From Melastoma dodecandrum (lineage: Eukaryota; Streptophyta; Magnoliopsida; Myrtales; Melastomataceae), in contig JARUPY010000164.1 of the NCBI GenBank assembly GCA_029817715.1, forward strand, positions 2,112,001-2,176,000: DNA of 64,000 bases, in the 5' to 3' direction. Shown piece after piece: positions 9,891 to 21,380 of the stretch. Numbering within the stretch: the stretch's first letter is position 1; every line of letters begins with the position of its first letter. Under the pieces are notes generated by a model. That model was not told where the DNA came from, searched no databases, and worked only from the letters and a program-made list of their open reading frames with translations. A program made the position numbers and the translations under genes.

Positions 9891-11169
9891 AAAGAATCTG
9901 GAAAGATTCTTTCACAAGGATATCGTCAATACCTCAAATTATTCTTGATCAACATGTATCCTAAAAATAAAACTCATCAAAGAAATTAGTCGCAACGAAA
10001 ATAAAAATAGCTAAATTCACATGTACATTATGCTTCGTTTTGTTTTCTCTTTAAAAAAACATGTTTCTAAGCGAGATCAGAGAAGGTTTATTGATCTCTC
10101 TCGTGTTTCGCTCTTATTTGGTGAAAGCAACTTCAGTTAGATTTCGGAATTCCTTTGACTTGGATGCTCATGTACCGGTCGAAGGAGTCTTTATACGGGT
10201 TATAATGTAGCTTTGGCGAAAGGCCTTTAGTTTGAAAGTTTAAATCAATCATTTGAAAGAAAGAGTTTAAGGACCTCATCGAAAGCTATTGGATTGTAGA
10301 GGTTTCACCATTCAAGCAAATTCTTCACCCTTTAGACAGCTCACCAGTTGACATGTTTTGTTGGGACGAACAGTTGGTTTACTAGTAGATATGGATAATC
10401 CACTTTGGGGGATGTTTTGTCTTTGACCTATTTGAAACAGTAGCACCTTTGCTTTTGCGACTAGCAATGTCGGCCCTGGTGCTTTATTTTGCTCTTTTGA
10501 TTTTCATTTTGTGCTTTCTTTTAAAGACGTTGGTCTTTGCGTTGATTCTTTCTTTTCCTTGATGAATTACAGGGATTTGCCCTGTTTTGTTTTCTAATAA
10601 TTTTCTTTGGGATTTGTGTTTCATGAGAAGTTCTTTGAGAAGCTCGGTCCTTAGGAACGACTCAACTAGTAGGCTTGACTGGCGATGATGCCTCTTCGCT
10701 TGAATTTTGAGGAAGTGTTACCTCTACGATCCGTTGCTTCCTGTTTCTAGCTACAAGATCTCCATTTTAACCTCGATGTGAGGCGGTCCTTGGACTCGTT
10801 AGGTGTAGTGTGTGTACAAAACTTCAACTTTGGCTCAAAAGGGGCTAGCAATGGTTGATGTTTCGTGTTTGGGATAGAGAAGAAATGCTCGGTCTCATCC
10901 CGGTTTAGAGCATCTTTTGTCAAAGGATTCGTTATCCGCCTGAACGCTCGTGTATGAATCGTCACAGTGTTTGCGCTCATCATCCTGGGTCAGTGTTTAG
11001 GAATAGGTTTGCCTTCTCCGTTCTCGCCCAGAAACATTCTTAAAAAATAGTTTCAAATTATATGCAAATGGGCACACGAATGTTTAAACAGGTTTAGATA
11101 CTCAAACCTCTATGGTGCTCTTGTGCACTCTTGTGCTTTATGTTCTTTTAGATTAAATTCGGAACGGCT

Positions 11170-13750
11170 TCCACCCGACCACCCACATCGTTGCCTAGGA
11201 ATTTGTACCACACTGTACGGATGTACATGTGCCTGCATAGTTGACAACGGACGGAAATGAAGTTAGCTCATGTACTTTGAATTTCGCTTGGGGAAATGAA
11301 GTAAAATATCCGCTGGGGAGGTGAGATGGATATGTCCATCTCGATGGTCGTTTTGATTCTATCTGAGGAATGACAAGAATTTCGTTAGAGAGTAATGTAG
11401 ATGATACTCCCTTTTGGTGTGGTTATCCGTAGTGATAACAAAGGCAATCTCGAAGCTTTGGTTCGAAATTTTCCACCCAACCGCCCGCGCCTTTGTCCAT
11501 AATATAGGATGCTCATGTACCTATGTTAGGCAAAGGACAGACAACAAGTGAGCTCATGTAACTTGTCTTCTTTTAAAGTAAGAATGAAATTTGTTCATGT
11601 AACTTCATTTATACGAAAGGCGAAGTAGAATTTTGAGACTTCCCTTTTGCATGACTATCATTGCATCTTCGTCCGACGAAATCGAAGGCTTGGCGAAATT
11701 GTTACTCTTGTTTGATGTCTGTTGTGTAAGGATGCTCATGTACCTATCAAACAGATGGCTAGAAACAAGAAAATTCTGGTAACTTGTTTCTGTTAGAGTA
11801 AGAATGAAGTTTGCTCTTGTAACTTCATTTATATGAAAGGTGAAGTAGAGTTTTGATATTTCCCTTTTTGCATGGTTTCATCATTGCATCTTCGTCCGAT
11901 GGAATCGAAGGTCTGATGAAATTGCTAACAAGCTTTGGCTTGAAGCTTTGATGTCTGTTGTGTAAGGATGTTCATGTACCTATCAAACAGATGGCTAGAA
12001 ACAAGGAAATTTTTGTCACTTGTTTCTGTCAGAGTAAGAATGAAGTTTGTTCATGCCACCTCATTTGTAATAAAAGTGAAGTAGAGTTTTGGTACTTCCC
12101 TTTTTGTATGGTTTCGTCATTGCGTCTTCGTCCGATGGAATCGAAGGTTTGACGAAATTGCTACAAGACTTTGGTTTTGTATCCGTTATATAAGGTTGCT
12201 CATGTACCTATCAAACTGATGACAAGAAAACAAGTGTCTTCGTGCAACTTGATTCTTTTAGAGTAGAAATAAAATTTTCTCATGTAATTTCATTTATAAG
12301 AAAGGTGAAGTAGTGTAGGGTTTTGGTACTTCCCTTTTGTAAGGTTTCGTCATTGCGTCTTCGTCCGATGGAATCGAAGGTTTGACGAAGTAGCTACTCT
12401 TGTTTGATGTGTGTTGTGTAAGGATGCCCATGTACCTATCAAACAGATGGCTAGAAACAAGGAAATTCTGGTAACTTATTTCTGTTAGAGTAAGAATGAA
12501 GTTTGTTCGTGTAACTTCATTTGTAAGAAAAGTGAAGTAGAATTTTTGTATACTTCCTTTTTGCATGGTTTCGTCATTGCGTCTTCGTCCGATGGAATCG
12601 AAGTTTTGACGAAATTGCTACAAGACTTTGACTTGAAGCTTTGCCACCCTACCTACCGCCCTCGCCTTTGTCATAGGAGTTTTGCACCATACGTGTGAGG
12701 AGCTCTTGTACCTGCCCACGAGACAAAGGACGTAAGCGAAATGAGCTCATGTAATTTCACTTAGCTTGATGAAGAGAGTAATATTTGTATGATTCTCTCT
12801 TTTCATGTGTATTGTCAGTGTTCTTTGGCCTAGTTGATTCCCTGGGATATAAAGAAGTTTGCTGACGAAGATTGTTCTGAAGCGTTGGTTTGAAACTTCA
12901 TCGTTTGTCTTTGTTGTCTGCTTAAGACGCTCATGTATTTTCATGTAATTTGTTGTCTTATTGTCTTATTGATCATGAGTGTTGTTTCGAAGCTTAGACT
13001 CGAAAGTTGTCTTGATTGGCATGATAGGATGTTGTTGTATCTTCTCGTCTGCCTAGGTTATTTATGTGCCTATGAGACAAGCCGAAGGGCAAAACAAGTA
13101 AGTTCGTGTAACTTGTTTTGTAAAGAAAGCATTTGTTAAGGGAACATATACTCCCTTTCATGTTATTTGCCATTTTGTCAACAGAGAATTAACCAAGATT
13201 GCTCAGTCTTGTCCCAGGATAGCTTGGAGATATGCCCTAGAGTCGCTCGGAAAAATGTCTATGATCACTCGGAGATTTTCCCCAGGATCGGTCGGGGATT
13301 TACCCCAGGATCGCTCGGAGATTTGTTACAGGATTGTTCTCGTGTTGTCGTCGTCATTGTTTTACCAACGAATACTGTTTCAAAACATTGGCTCGAAACG
13401 TTTCCACTCTGCCACCCTCGCCTTCGTCGTCTGCCTAGGATGCTGATGTACCTATGAGACAAACCGAATGGCAAAACAAGTAAGCTCATGTAACCTGTTC
13501 TGCAGAGAAAGTATTAGTTGAGGAACGAATACTCCCTTTCATGTAGATCGTTGTTTTGTTGACGACGAAGAATATTTTGAAGCTTTGGCTCAAAATTGTT
13601 TCAAGGCTTTGGCTCGAAACTTTACCACCATGCCACCCCCGCCTTCGTCAACATGCAATAAGTGCTAAGATAAGTGAGCTCATGTAAGTTATTTTCACAA
13701 ATAGGGATGTATTAATCAAAGAACGAATACTCCCTTTCATGTGATTGTAA
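11170..13750. repeat. Diverged tandem array of about 230-bp units inside the nested element
   Basis: The phrase gatgctcatgtacctat or a close variant recurs at 11508, 11731, 11967, 12195 and 12423, so the spacing is 223-236 bp. More diverged units lie to both sides. Each unit also carries gtaacttcattt, a gaagtagagttttg phrase, a cttcccttttgcatggttt phrase and a cttcgtccgatggaatcgaag phrase in the same order. The units differ by substitutions and small gaps. No open frame runs through the array. It lies in the internal region of the non-coding element. Confidence 0.85.
13217..13331 (+). repeat. 23-bp tandem repeat, five copies
   Basis: Units built around ccaggatcgctcggagattt start at 13217, 13240, 13263, 13286 and 13309, a strict 23-bp step. 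The units differ at several sites. Because 23 is not a multiple of three, the repeat does not encode a protein repeat. Confidence 0.85.
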
Positions 13751-15573
13751 CGTCGAAGAACGCCTACATCGATTGCTTATGACAGTTCTCTCCGTTACGA
13801 TGATTGATTTTCGATTGAATGTCGTGAATGTGCAAAGTTAATAGAGCCATGCGGTGGGCTTGGGTGGGGATTGGCCACTCATGTAGTGGGCCAACGTGCT
13901 TGTTTTTCGTTAATGAGTGATGCGGTGACTGACCTTCTCCTCTTTTCTTTGGTGAGAGTTGGTGGTTGACTACTATCGGGATGACCGCTTGGGTGCCATA
14001 GGGAATTCAAAGGGAATTGCCCCAGTCGAAATATGCGTCGTTTGGTAGACATCATGCTCTTTGGTATTGGTAAGCTGTTGTGTGAGCCCCAGACGAGTCA
14101 TCTTGTACCCGCGAGGTAAAATGGATGCCTCGGTGTTAGCAGTTTAAATATCGGTAAGTTCATCATGTACGTTTTGAACTGTTACAAGGCGAATAGAGCG
14201 AATGGGAGCTTCTAATGCCAGTTGCGTTATGTGTTCGCCGTCGCTTGAAGAATCTGGTCAATGTTCATGTTTTTGCCGTTGGGATGCTGTGGATCCGGCA
14301 TTCGTCAAGTTCTTGTTGTCGGAGAAACGATGAGGTTGAATGAAGTGTTCGTATTTGGGGGTCGATTGCTCGCAGCTGTCCTGATCTCATGATGCAGTTG
14401 TGAATGATGGGGTTTGCCCCTTGTGCTGGATTGTGTTGTTGAGTTGTAAGCTGGGGAATTGCCCGTGTTTGGAATGATGTTTCTGTTGGTGCCGAAGTTG
14501 TGGCGATTGATGATTAGGGGCATGATGTTCCCAACGTGTCTGATCTGAGCATGTCTGTGGATATGGGCTTATCATTAGCTCTGATGTTGACTGCGATTGG
14601 CTGGTGAGCTGTAACTTCCTTGGGATTTTCATATTGTTGTAGGCTTGACTTTGAACTTTGGTAGCCGTTGGGTGATCTTTGGTGTTCGTGCTTGGCTATG
14701 TACTTTGGTAGTCGTTGATATCACTTTGGGTTCATGTCGTTCGACGCACAGCTTTGGACCTTGGTAGCCGTAATGGGCCAGGGAGTCAGATCTGACGACG
14801 CCGGGAAGTGGGCTCGCGGTGATCAGGTCCAAGAATGTCTGCGAGGCCGTGGGCTCCGCTTCTGGTTCGAGAACGTCGGGGAGGAGATTTCGCCGACTCA
14901 TCGCAACATGCTGGGCCGGTTCTGAGAACGGGTGAGGATGGGTTGCCGGTTCTGGAGGTCTGCCGCCTCGGTTGTCGGAGGGACGCCGGGGCTGTTGTAT
15001 TTGGGGAGTATGAGCACCGGGAAGACGTCGACTGACCTCCGCCACAAGGTTGTCGCTGCCCTGGTCGTCGTCATTCATGGGGGAAACTCATCTGAGGGCG
15101 CCGCTGTGGTTTTGGAAGGGATTTCGCCAGGAACCCTAACTACTGGAAGAGGGATCCGATTCGTCTTTTGCTGGGCGTACTGAAGCAGCCAAACCGATCA
15201 TTGCCACTGTCGATTGCATTGGGGAGCTGAGATGGAAAGCCACCTTGGGGCTAGACTCGGCGATGCTGGGTTTGATGAAACTTGGTACAGAGGAGATGGA
15301 TTTTGGCCGCGGTCGGTCCTGGGGTGCTGAGAGTTTCGGAGACGAGGCAATTGTTGCAATGGAGAGTCGTCTTGGAGTCTTGTTTACTCTGATTGTTGAG
15401 GAATGACCGCTGATGTGAAGCGCCCAAATTCCGGTGTGGACTGAACTAGAACCAGAGGAGCTATCAGGAGAACTTGTTCTCCGTTGCTGAAGGGGGGTGA
15501 AACATTGAGGTGATTTGGTTGAAGGCCGGAGGTGTAGGGATACCGTTTGCTATCGGTCGTCGATGCCAGAGTC
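13751..15573. other. Non-coding internal part of the nested element
   Basis: This region is GC-rich around 14740-15130, with several short overlapping open frames on both strands and none resembling a known domain. A 149-codon minus-strand frame at 14629-15078 is proline- and arginine-rich, as expected by chance in GC-rich DNA. In minus orientation this should hold the 5' part of the element, but no clear tRNA primer site was seen. Confidence 0.5.
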
Positions 15574-16815
15574 GGATCGTTTGCTGCTGTGGGACCTTTG
15601 TTGTGGTCCGGTTCTTGAGTGATCGAAGGGAAGAGGAGAGACCCGGAGGATTGTGGTAAGGGGAGGATTTTTTAACCTTGCACAGGATAGGTTGGCTGGA
15701 GACACGGAGGTCATTATTTCCGTCGTCGTGGCTGGGAGGGAGGCTCTTGAGAAAGTAGAGTGGAAGGATCTCGAGAAACTTTGGCTGAGAACCCCCCCAA
15801 GAAGAGAGGAGTTGGCCCCCCTCCCTGGTTTTTAGCACCCCCCCTGTTCTTTTAAGGACCTTTGGACCTCCGCCTCATTCTTCCTTCCTTAGAGACCATT
15901 TAGTTAGTCCCTTTTTCTCCCCCTGAAAGCTCCTCCGATTCCTCTAATTCTGCTTCAATTCTCCTCCTCATTTAGTTGGTTTCTAGTTAACTTCTGGTTT
16001 GGGAACCCAATCAGTCAGGGGACGGGATCGCTTTGGATGTCGGCAAGGTGATTCTCTCTGCATATCATCAGACGATAAGGCGGGAGCCAAGGGTTCAGGG
16101 GAGGTTGTTTCAGCCTGCAATGTCAGAGAGGAGGGGATGAATGCGTTGGGATCGTCTTTTGCAGGATCCTGTCGGGAGCAAGGTAAGTTTGAGGGCTTGG
16201 GCGTGGGCTTTTCTTTTGTTTTTTTCTTTTAGGGTGGTCGGGCTGGGCTTGATTTTGACTTTTCTTTGGATCGGGCTGAGTTTGGCTTACTCTTTTTTTT
16301 TTCTTTGGCTTCTTCCTTTGGTTTTGATGTTCCAGTTAAATCCAGAAGACTAGCCATGTGTGGCAACAACTGGGTGTCGTAGGCTTTCCATTGTAGCAGT
16401 TGTGCTTGATAGATGGCGTGTGAAGACACCATGCTGCATCAGGGGTGGAAAAGGTTGTAGACCTGGAGGATGTGACTGAGATTGCACTAGAAGCTGTTGA
16501 TGAACAGACTGGGCATCTTGTATCGTTGCTGTTGTTTTTTGTATGCCGCTGCATCAGGAAGACGGACCTTCACCGCTGCGAATGCTGAAGACGATGAGGA
16601 AGACGAGATGACTGGTTCGTCGCTGTTTGATAGGCTTGGTGATGGGCTTATTCCTTGGCCGAAATTGAATCTTTTTTTTTGTATTTGGGCTTTGGCCATA
16701 AGTGTTAAATTTTTAGTTGTGCTTGGGCTTTGGCCATTTTAAGAGAAATAAATGGTGGGTTTATTATGGGCTAAGATGATTGTTCGCGGCCCGTATGTTA
16801 ATTTGAAGTATTACA
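15574..16815 (-). repeat. Right LTR repeat segment of the nested element
   Basis: This segment matches 8654-9873 apart from scattered substitutions and small gaps, and ends ATTACA at the TCAAT duplication. Left of 15574 the two copies stop matching completely. Confidence 0.85.
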
Positions 16816-19243
16816 TCAATGTCCAATACATCAGCTTGCCTACTATTTGTCTGTAAACAGTCGGATCTGATAATTTGTTTCCATCTTCTTTTGATAATCT
16901 ATGATTAGAGTCAATAGGTATCTTGGCTGGCTTTGCTCCCAACAATCCATATTCCTGTATAACCTCTAAAGTATATTTTCTCTGTGACAAAACTATGTCT
17001 TTAGAGGAACGAGCAATCTCTAAACCAAGGAAAAACTTCAACACACCCAAATCTTTCAGTTTAGAAACAGAGCCCAAGTACCTTTTGAAGTGCTCTATCT
17101 CACCCATATCTGGACCTCCAATGGCTATATCATCCACATAAACAAGTAAAGCCTTGAACTTGTCCCCTTGCCCTTTCACAAACATAGAATAATCTGATTT
17201 GGACTGTTTGAAACCATACTCCAACAAGGCAGCGACAAATTTTGAATTCCATTGTCTAGAGGCTTGTTTAAGTCCATATAACGATTTTTGCAGTTTACAT
17301 ACTATTCTTCTCTCCCCCTTAAACTGCACATTATCAACATCAAGACCCTGAGGCACAACCATGTAAACATCCTCCTCCAAATCTCCATTTAAGAAAGCAT
17401 TATTGACATCTAATTGACATAAATGCCATGAATGCATAGCAGCTAAAGCAAGAAACATCCGAACCGTGGTATGCTTTGCTACCGGACTAAACGTATTAGT
17501 GTAGTCAATACCCTCTCTTTGAGTATACCCTTTAGCAACAAGCCGAGCCTTGTACTTATCAACAGTCCCATCTGCATTATACTTGGTTTTGAATATCCAT
17601 TTACAACCAATAGGTATCTTATCCCTCGGCAACTCAGTCAAAACCCAAGTTTTATTCTCAGCCAGTGCATCTAATTCAGCCTTTATAGCCTTACACCAAT
17701 GATCAGATTGAACAGCCTCAGAAAAAGACGTTGGATCAGACTGTAACATAAGATTTACAGTAAAAGCTCGAAATGAATGAGACAACTGTGAATAGGATAA
17801 AGCATTACGAAGAGAACGAGCAGTGGAAGAAATTTCTGAATCAGATGAGAAAGAAACAGGATTACCAGAGGATCTTGGACCATTTAAAGAAAGAGCAAGA
17901 GCATGATGACAATCCTGTGGGTAAGCAGGTAGCCTCTTCTGTCTACTGCTTCTTCGTAACAGATCTGCTAAACTTTCTGGACAATCTACCATTGTATCTT
18001 CTATGACAGTTTTAGAAAATGGCGTAAAAGAAAAAGGTTGAGAAATTTCTTCAGAAACTGGCACTGTATCAGTATGTATGGCCAGGGACTTGGTTTTAAA
18101 AGGAAAACAATGCTCATAAAAGACAACATCTCTAGACACAAAAACTCTTTTACTAGAAAAATCATACAACTTATATCCTTTGGTGCCCACTTGATAGCCA
18201 ATGAAAACACATTGATGTGCTCTAGGACTAAATTTAGACCGACCATTGTGCAAAGTAGAAGCAAAACACAAACAACCAAAGACTTTCAAATGATGATAAT
18301 CTGGTTTGGCATTAAACAACATTTCAAAAGGAGTTTTGTTTTGCAAAATAGGTGTAGGAAGCCGATTCATGATATGGACAGCTGTCTGCACAGCTGCTGT
18401 CCAGAAAAAAGCATCCAACCCAGACAGGAAAATTAAAGCACGAGCTATGTTTAAAATATGTTGGTGCTTACGTTCCACAAGTCCATTCTGTTGTGGTGTT
18501 TCTACACAACTAGTTTGATGCAGAATACCTTTCACTTTGTAAAACTCTGGCATCAAAAATTCTTTTCCATTATCAGACCTTAAAACTTTAACCTTTGTAT
18601 CATGTTGTGTTTCGACCATAACAAAAAATTGATGTAAAACTGATGAAACTTCTGATTTTGCTCTCATCAAATATACCCATGTCATTCTACTGTAATCATC
18701 AACAATAGTAAGAAAATATTTGTGTCTATTTAAAGAAGAAGAAGAATAAGGACCCCATATATCACAATGCACAAGATCAAACACCTTTTCTGAGCTAGAA
18801 CAATGAGTTGGAAAAGGTAAACGCTTTTGTTTTGCATAATGACATATGGAACATGCTTCTTTATTAGACAAAGGAGTCAAATGATTACAAGACTGAATGT
18901 ATTTCATTTTTACAGAAGATGGATGACCTAGTCTATAATGCCACAAATCGAAATCAGAATTACTATTCTTATGATCAGAAAAGAAAGTAGCAGACTGCAT
19001 ATTTAAAGCAGCTTTGACAGAAGAGCTTTCCTGATTCCCTTCTAGTATATAGAGCCCTGCTCTCTCCTTAGCAAGCCCAATCATCCTCCATGACAATAGG
19101 TCCTGAATGAAGCAAAAATTTTTTAGAAAAAGAACACAAAACTATTTAGAAGACATGATCTGGCTAATAGAAATCAAGTTTATCTGAAATGAAGGAATAT
19201 AAAAAACATTTGTAAGTACCAATCCATCAGAAACATTTATGTC
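16816..19243 (-). pseudogene. Copia-B pol: integrase and reverse transcriptase
   Basis: The longest open part runs 16811-19096 in the same frame as gag, after a TAG at 19142-19144. In order it shows the GAG-pre-integrase finger (LWHYRLGHPSS, CSICHYAKQKRLPFP), the integrase core (HCDIWGPYSSSS, RSDNGKEFLMPEF, ETPQQNGLVERKHQHI), the GYKLYDF motif, and a reverse transcriptase with QLDVNNAFLNGDLEEDVYM and the catalytic LVYVDDIAIGG (YVDD at 17129-17140). It stops at the nested insertion. The catalytic residues I can see are kept, so the loss of function comes from the stops and the insertion. Confidence 0.92.
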
Positions 19244-20623
19244 TCATGTGCAAAGAACCTGCACTTTAAGTCCATTTGGAAGGAAAACATACATGTTTTC
19301 AACAAAGACTACTTTATTGAACAAAGACTTGTTATTTGATATATGATTTGTAGCTCCTGTATCAATGATCCACTGCTTAGAAGGGAAAGAGTTTTGTGCA
19401 ATACCTGCTGCAGAAAAAGATTTTGAAGACTCAGAATTATGAATAGAAGATGAACTTGTAGCAGGTTTAAGCTGTTCTCCTTGACCATCGAGTAGAGCCA
19501 CTAATTTCTGAATCTGCACCTTAACTTCATTGAGTTCAAGGTTTTCAACATGAGCGCCAGGATTTGGTGCCATTTCTGTTACTACTGCAGCTGCTCTCTG
19601 CCCAGTAATATAAGGCTTATTCCTTCTAATTCCAGAATTGTTAGGATAACCAATCAACTGAAAACATTTATCCTTCATATGACCTCTTTTTCCACAATGC
19701 TCACATATCCATTCAGTTCTCCTAATTGGCTTCTTTCTGGAATCAAATTGCACTGCAGCTGGAATAACAAAAGCCATAGATTCTGGCTTAAACAAAGACT
19801 GCTCATGCTTTACCTGTCTTCCTTGTCTATAGGATTCTTCTTGAATAACCAGATTGTACACCTCCTCATCTAGACTCGGAAATGGTTTCATACCCAGAAT
19901 TCTACTCTTTAAAGTGTCATATTCATCATTTAAACCATGAAGGAACTTGAAAATACAGTCATCTGTCATGTTTTCCACAAACACCCGAAAACAGGACTCA
20001 TTGCACTTTCCACATTTGCAGCAGGGCAAAGGTCTAACATTTTTCAATTCTTCCCAAATTGCACTCATTTCTATGTAATAAACATCCACACTTATTTCTC
20101 CTTGCACCACAGTCATCAGCATCAATTGTAAACTGCTAATTTTATACTTGTTTGGCTGTGAATACCTTCTTTTCAACAGTTGCCATATATCTTTCACCGA
20201 ATTCATGAAAAATATATTGCTAGCAATAGATTCAGTTACAGATCTCAAAATCCATGCCACCACAAGCGTATTACATCTTTTCCAAGCAGGTAACAATTCA
20301 TTTCCTTCCTCCGGTTCAGATATACTGCCATCTATAAAGCCTAGCTTGTTCCTAAAAACAAGTGCCATCTCGAACGCCCTACTCCAGGTAAAATAATTTG
20401 TTCCATTGAACAGAGGATGAATTGTTACCGTGCTTAGATTGTCTAACTCCAGGATGTGAAAAGGCGATGTAGGGTCCTCTAGAGCCGCTTGCATCTGTGC
20501 TGCCTGCACTCTGTTCACTGCACCGTGATGAGAAACCGCCATGACAGCCTGATTTTCTTCTACTGACTGCTTTCTCTGGTTGTCGGCGACCACCGCAGCG
20601 AAGGATTGTCGCTCTGATACCAT
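19244..20623 (-). pseudogene. Copia-B gag and protease
   Basis: The frame is 459 codons long. A UBN2-type gag domain (NGTNYFTWSRAFEMAL, DIWQLLKRRYSQPNKYKI) is followed by one CCHC knuckle (CEHCGKRGHMKDKC) and the aspartic protease motif WIIDTGATNHIS. The frame should pass without interruption into pol, but a TGA at 19244-19246 ends it. The ATG at 20621-20623 uses the last base of the LTR plus the first two bases of the primer-binding site. If this start is used, the tRNA-binding site codes for the first residues (MVSE). Confidence 0.9.
20611..20622 (-). other. Copia-B primer-binding site (tRNA-iMet type)
   Basis: The minus strand reads tggtatcagagc directly against the LTR with no spacer. 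It pairs with initiator tRNA-Met. Confidence 0.93.
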
Positions 20624-20764
20624 CTCAACTCAAGCCATCCCTCCTGAATATCAGCTTACAGAGAAAAACAGTTAAGTGGAAATTCTATTATTCTGTAACT
20701 GTTTACATGAGACCTTTTATAGGCTGTTATTACAACTGACTGCAACTACTTCCTTATCTTGACA
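20623..20764 (-). repeat. Copia-B 5' LTR with TATA box
   Basis: This LTR is 142 bp long and the partner of 6007-6147. A TATA box (tataaaag, 20714-20721) lies about 44 bases inside the LTR, so U3 is very short. The GTCTG duplication follows at 20765-20769. Confidence 0.93.
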
Positions 20765-20769
20765 GTCTG

Positions 20770-21380
20770 ACCTAGACCTCTCGGCCCACCAACAAACAAC
20801 CCAATATTTAAAAAAAATTCTATATTTAAAATAATAAAAAAATATCGATTTATAACCCTACATTTTTGTTGACTTTTTTCAGTAGCCTGAACTTTTTTGT
20901 GATCATGACATTTTATTGGATGATTATCTTAAAATACGGTTAAAGGAGAAAAATCTAATTCGATCTTATTTTGAAGGCATGAGTATGGTCTTGCTAATTC
21001 TTCCCCGCTACTAATTGTCATGTTCACATAATGGGGTAAAAGCCACTCCAAAAAATCCTTTTTTTGTTATTCATCCCGAAAGGTTGTTAGATTATGAGTA
21101 GAAAATTTTTTTTGTTTGAAATGTTTATTTTCGATTTATTTTATTGTCGCTCGAAGTCGGAAGCGAGCTATAATATTGAAGGTGATTGATTAGTTATAGG
21201 ACTTAAATATGTGCTAGTTATATGAGATGTTTGGATAATAAATGATATTAAAGTTATCTTAAAAAAGCAAAGAATTCAAAATATTGATTTAAGACTAAAA
21301 AATATTTAAAAATTTTAGGCCACACAAAAAAGTTAACAAAAAAAATATATTTAAACTATTTCCAGTGTCGGCCATACAAC
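20770..21380. other. AT-rich intergenic DNA, former ARPC2 upstream flank
   Basis: No gene seen. Because Copia-B inserted in the ARPC2 leader, this segment should be the original upstream region of that gene. It separates ARPC2 from the broken end of the potassium transporter pseudogene. Confidence 0.5.

Larger units (their letters stand above)
6767..16815 (-). mobile_element. Large non-autonomous LTR element (LARD-like) nested in Copia-B
   Basis: The insert is bounded by the TCAAT duplication and has TG...CA ends. Segments 8654-9873 and 15574-16815 are direct repeats of each other, both ending in the element's right terminus. A purine tract next to 9873 indicates minus orientation. No gag or pol motif appears on either strand; the open frames inside are short and without recognisable domains. 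A long, coding-free LTR element fits the LARD class, which depends on another element's proteins. The left copy has 1.9 kb (6767-8653) not matched on the right, so one LTR is incomplete or the structure is rearranged. I found no clear primer-binding site. Confidence 0.72.
6007..20764 (-). mobile_element. Ty1/copia retrotransposon Copia-B, split by a nested element
   Basis: Both LTRs, the target duplication, primer-binding site, polypurine tract and a gag-pol frame are present. A 10,049-bp element (6767-16815) interrupts the frame where reverse transcriptase passes into RNase H. Subtracting the insert and one copy of TCAAT leaves about 4.7 kb, a normal size for copia. The coding frame carries TGA at 19244-19246, TAG at 19142-19144, a frameshift near 6660 and TAG at 6285-6287, so it is dead even apart from the insertion. 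Confidence 0.93.

Noticed and set aside
14629..15078. 149-codon minus-strand frame in the nested element.
   Set aside because: No gag or pol motif, proline/arginine-rich composition from GC-rich DNA, and competing frames on the other strand.
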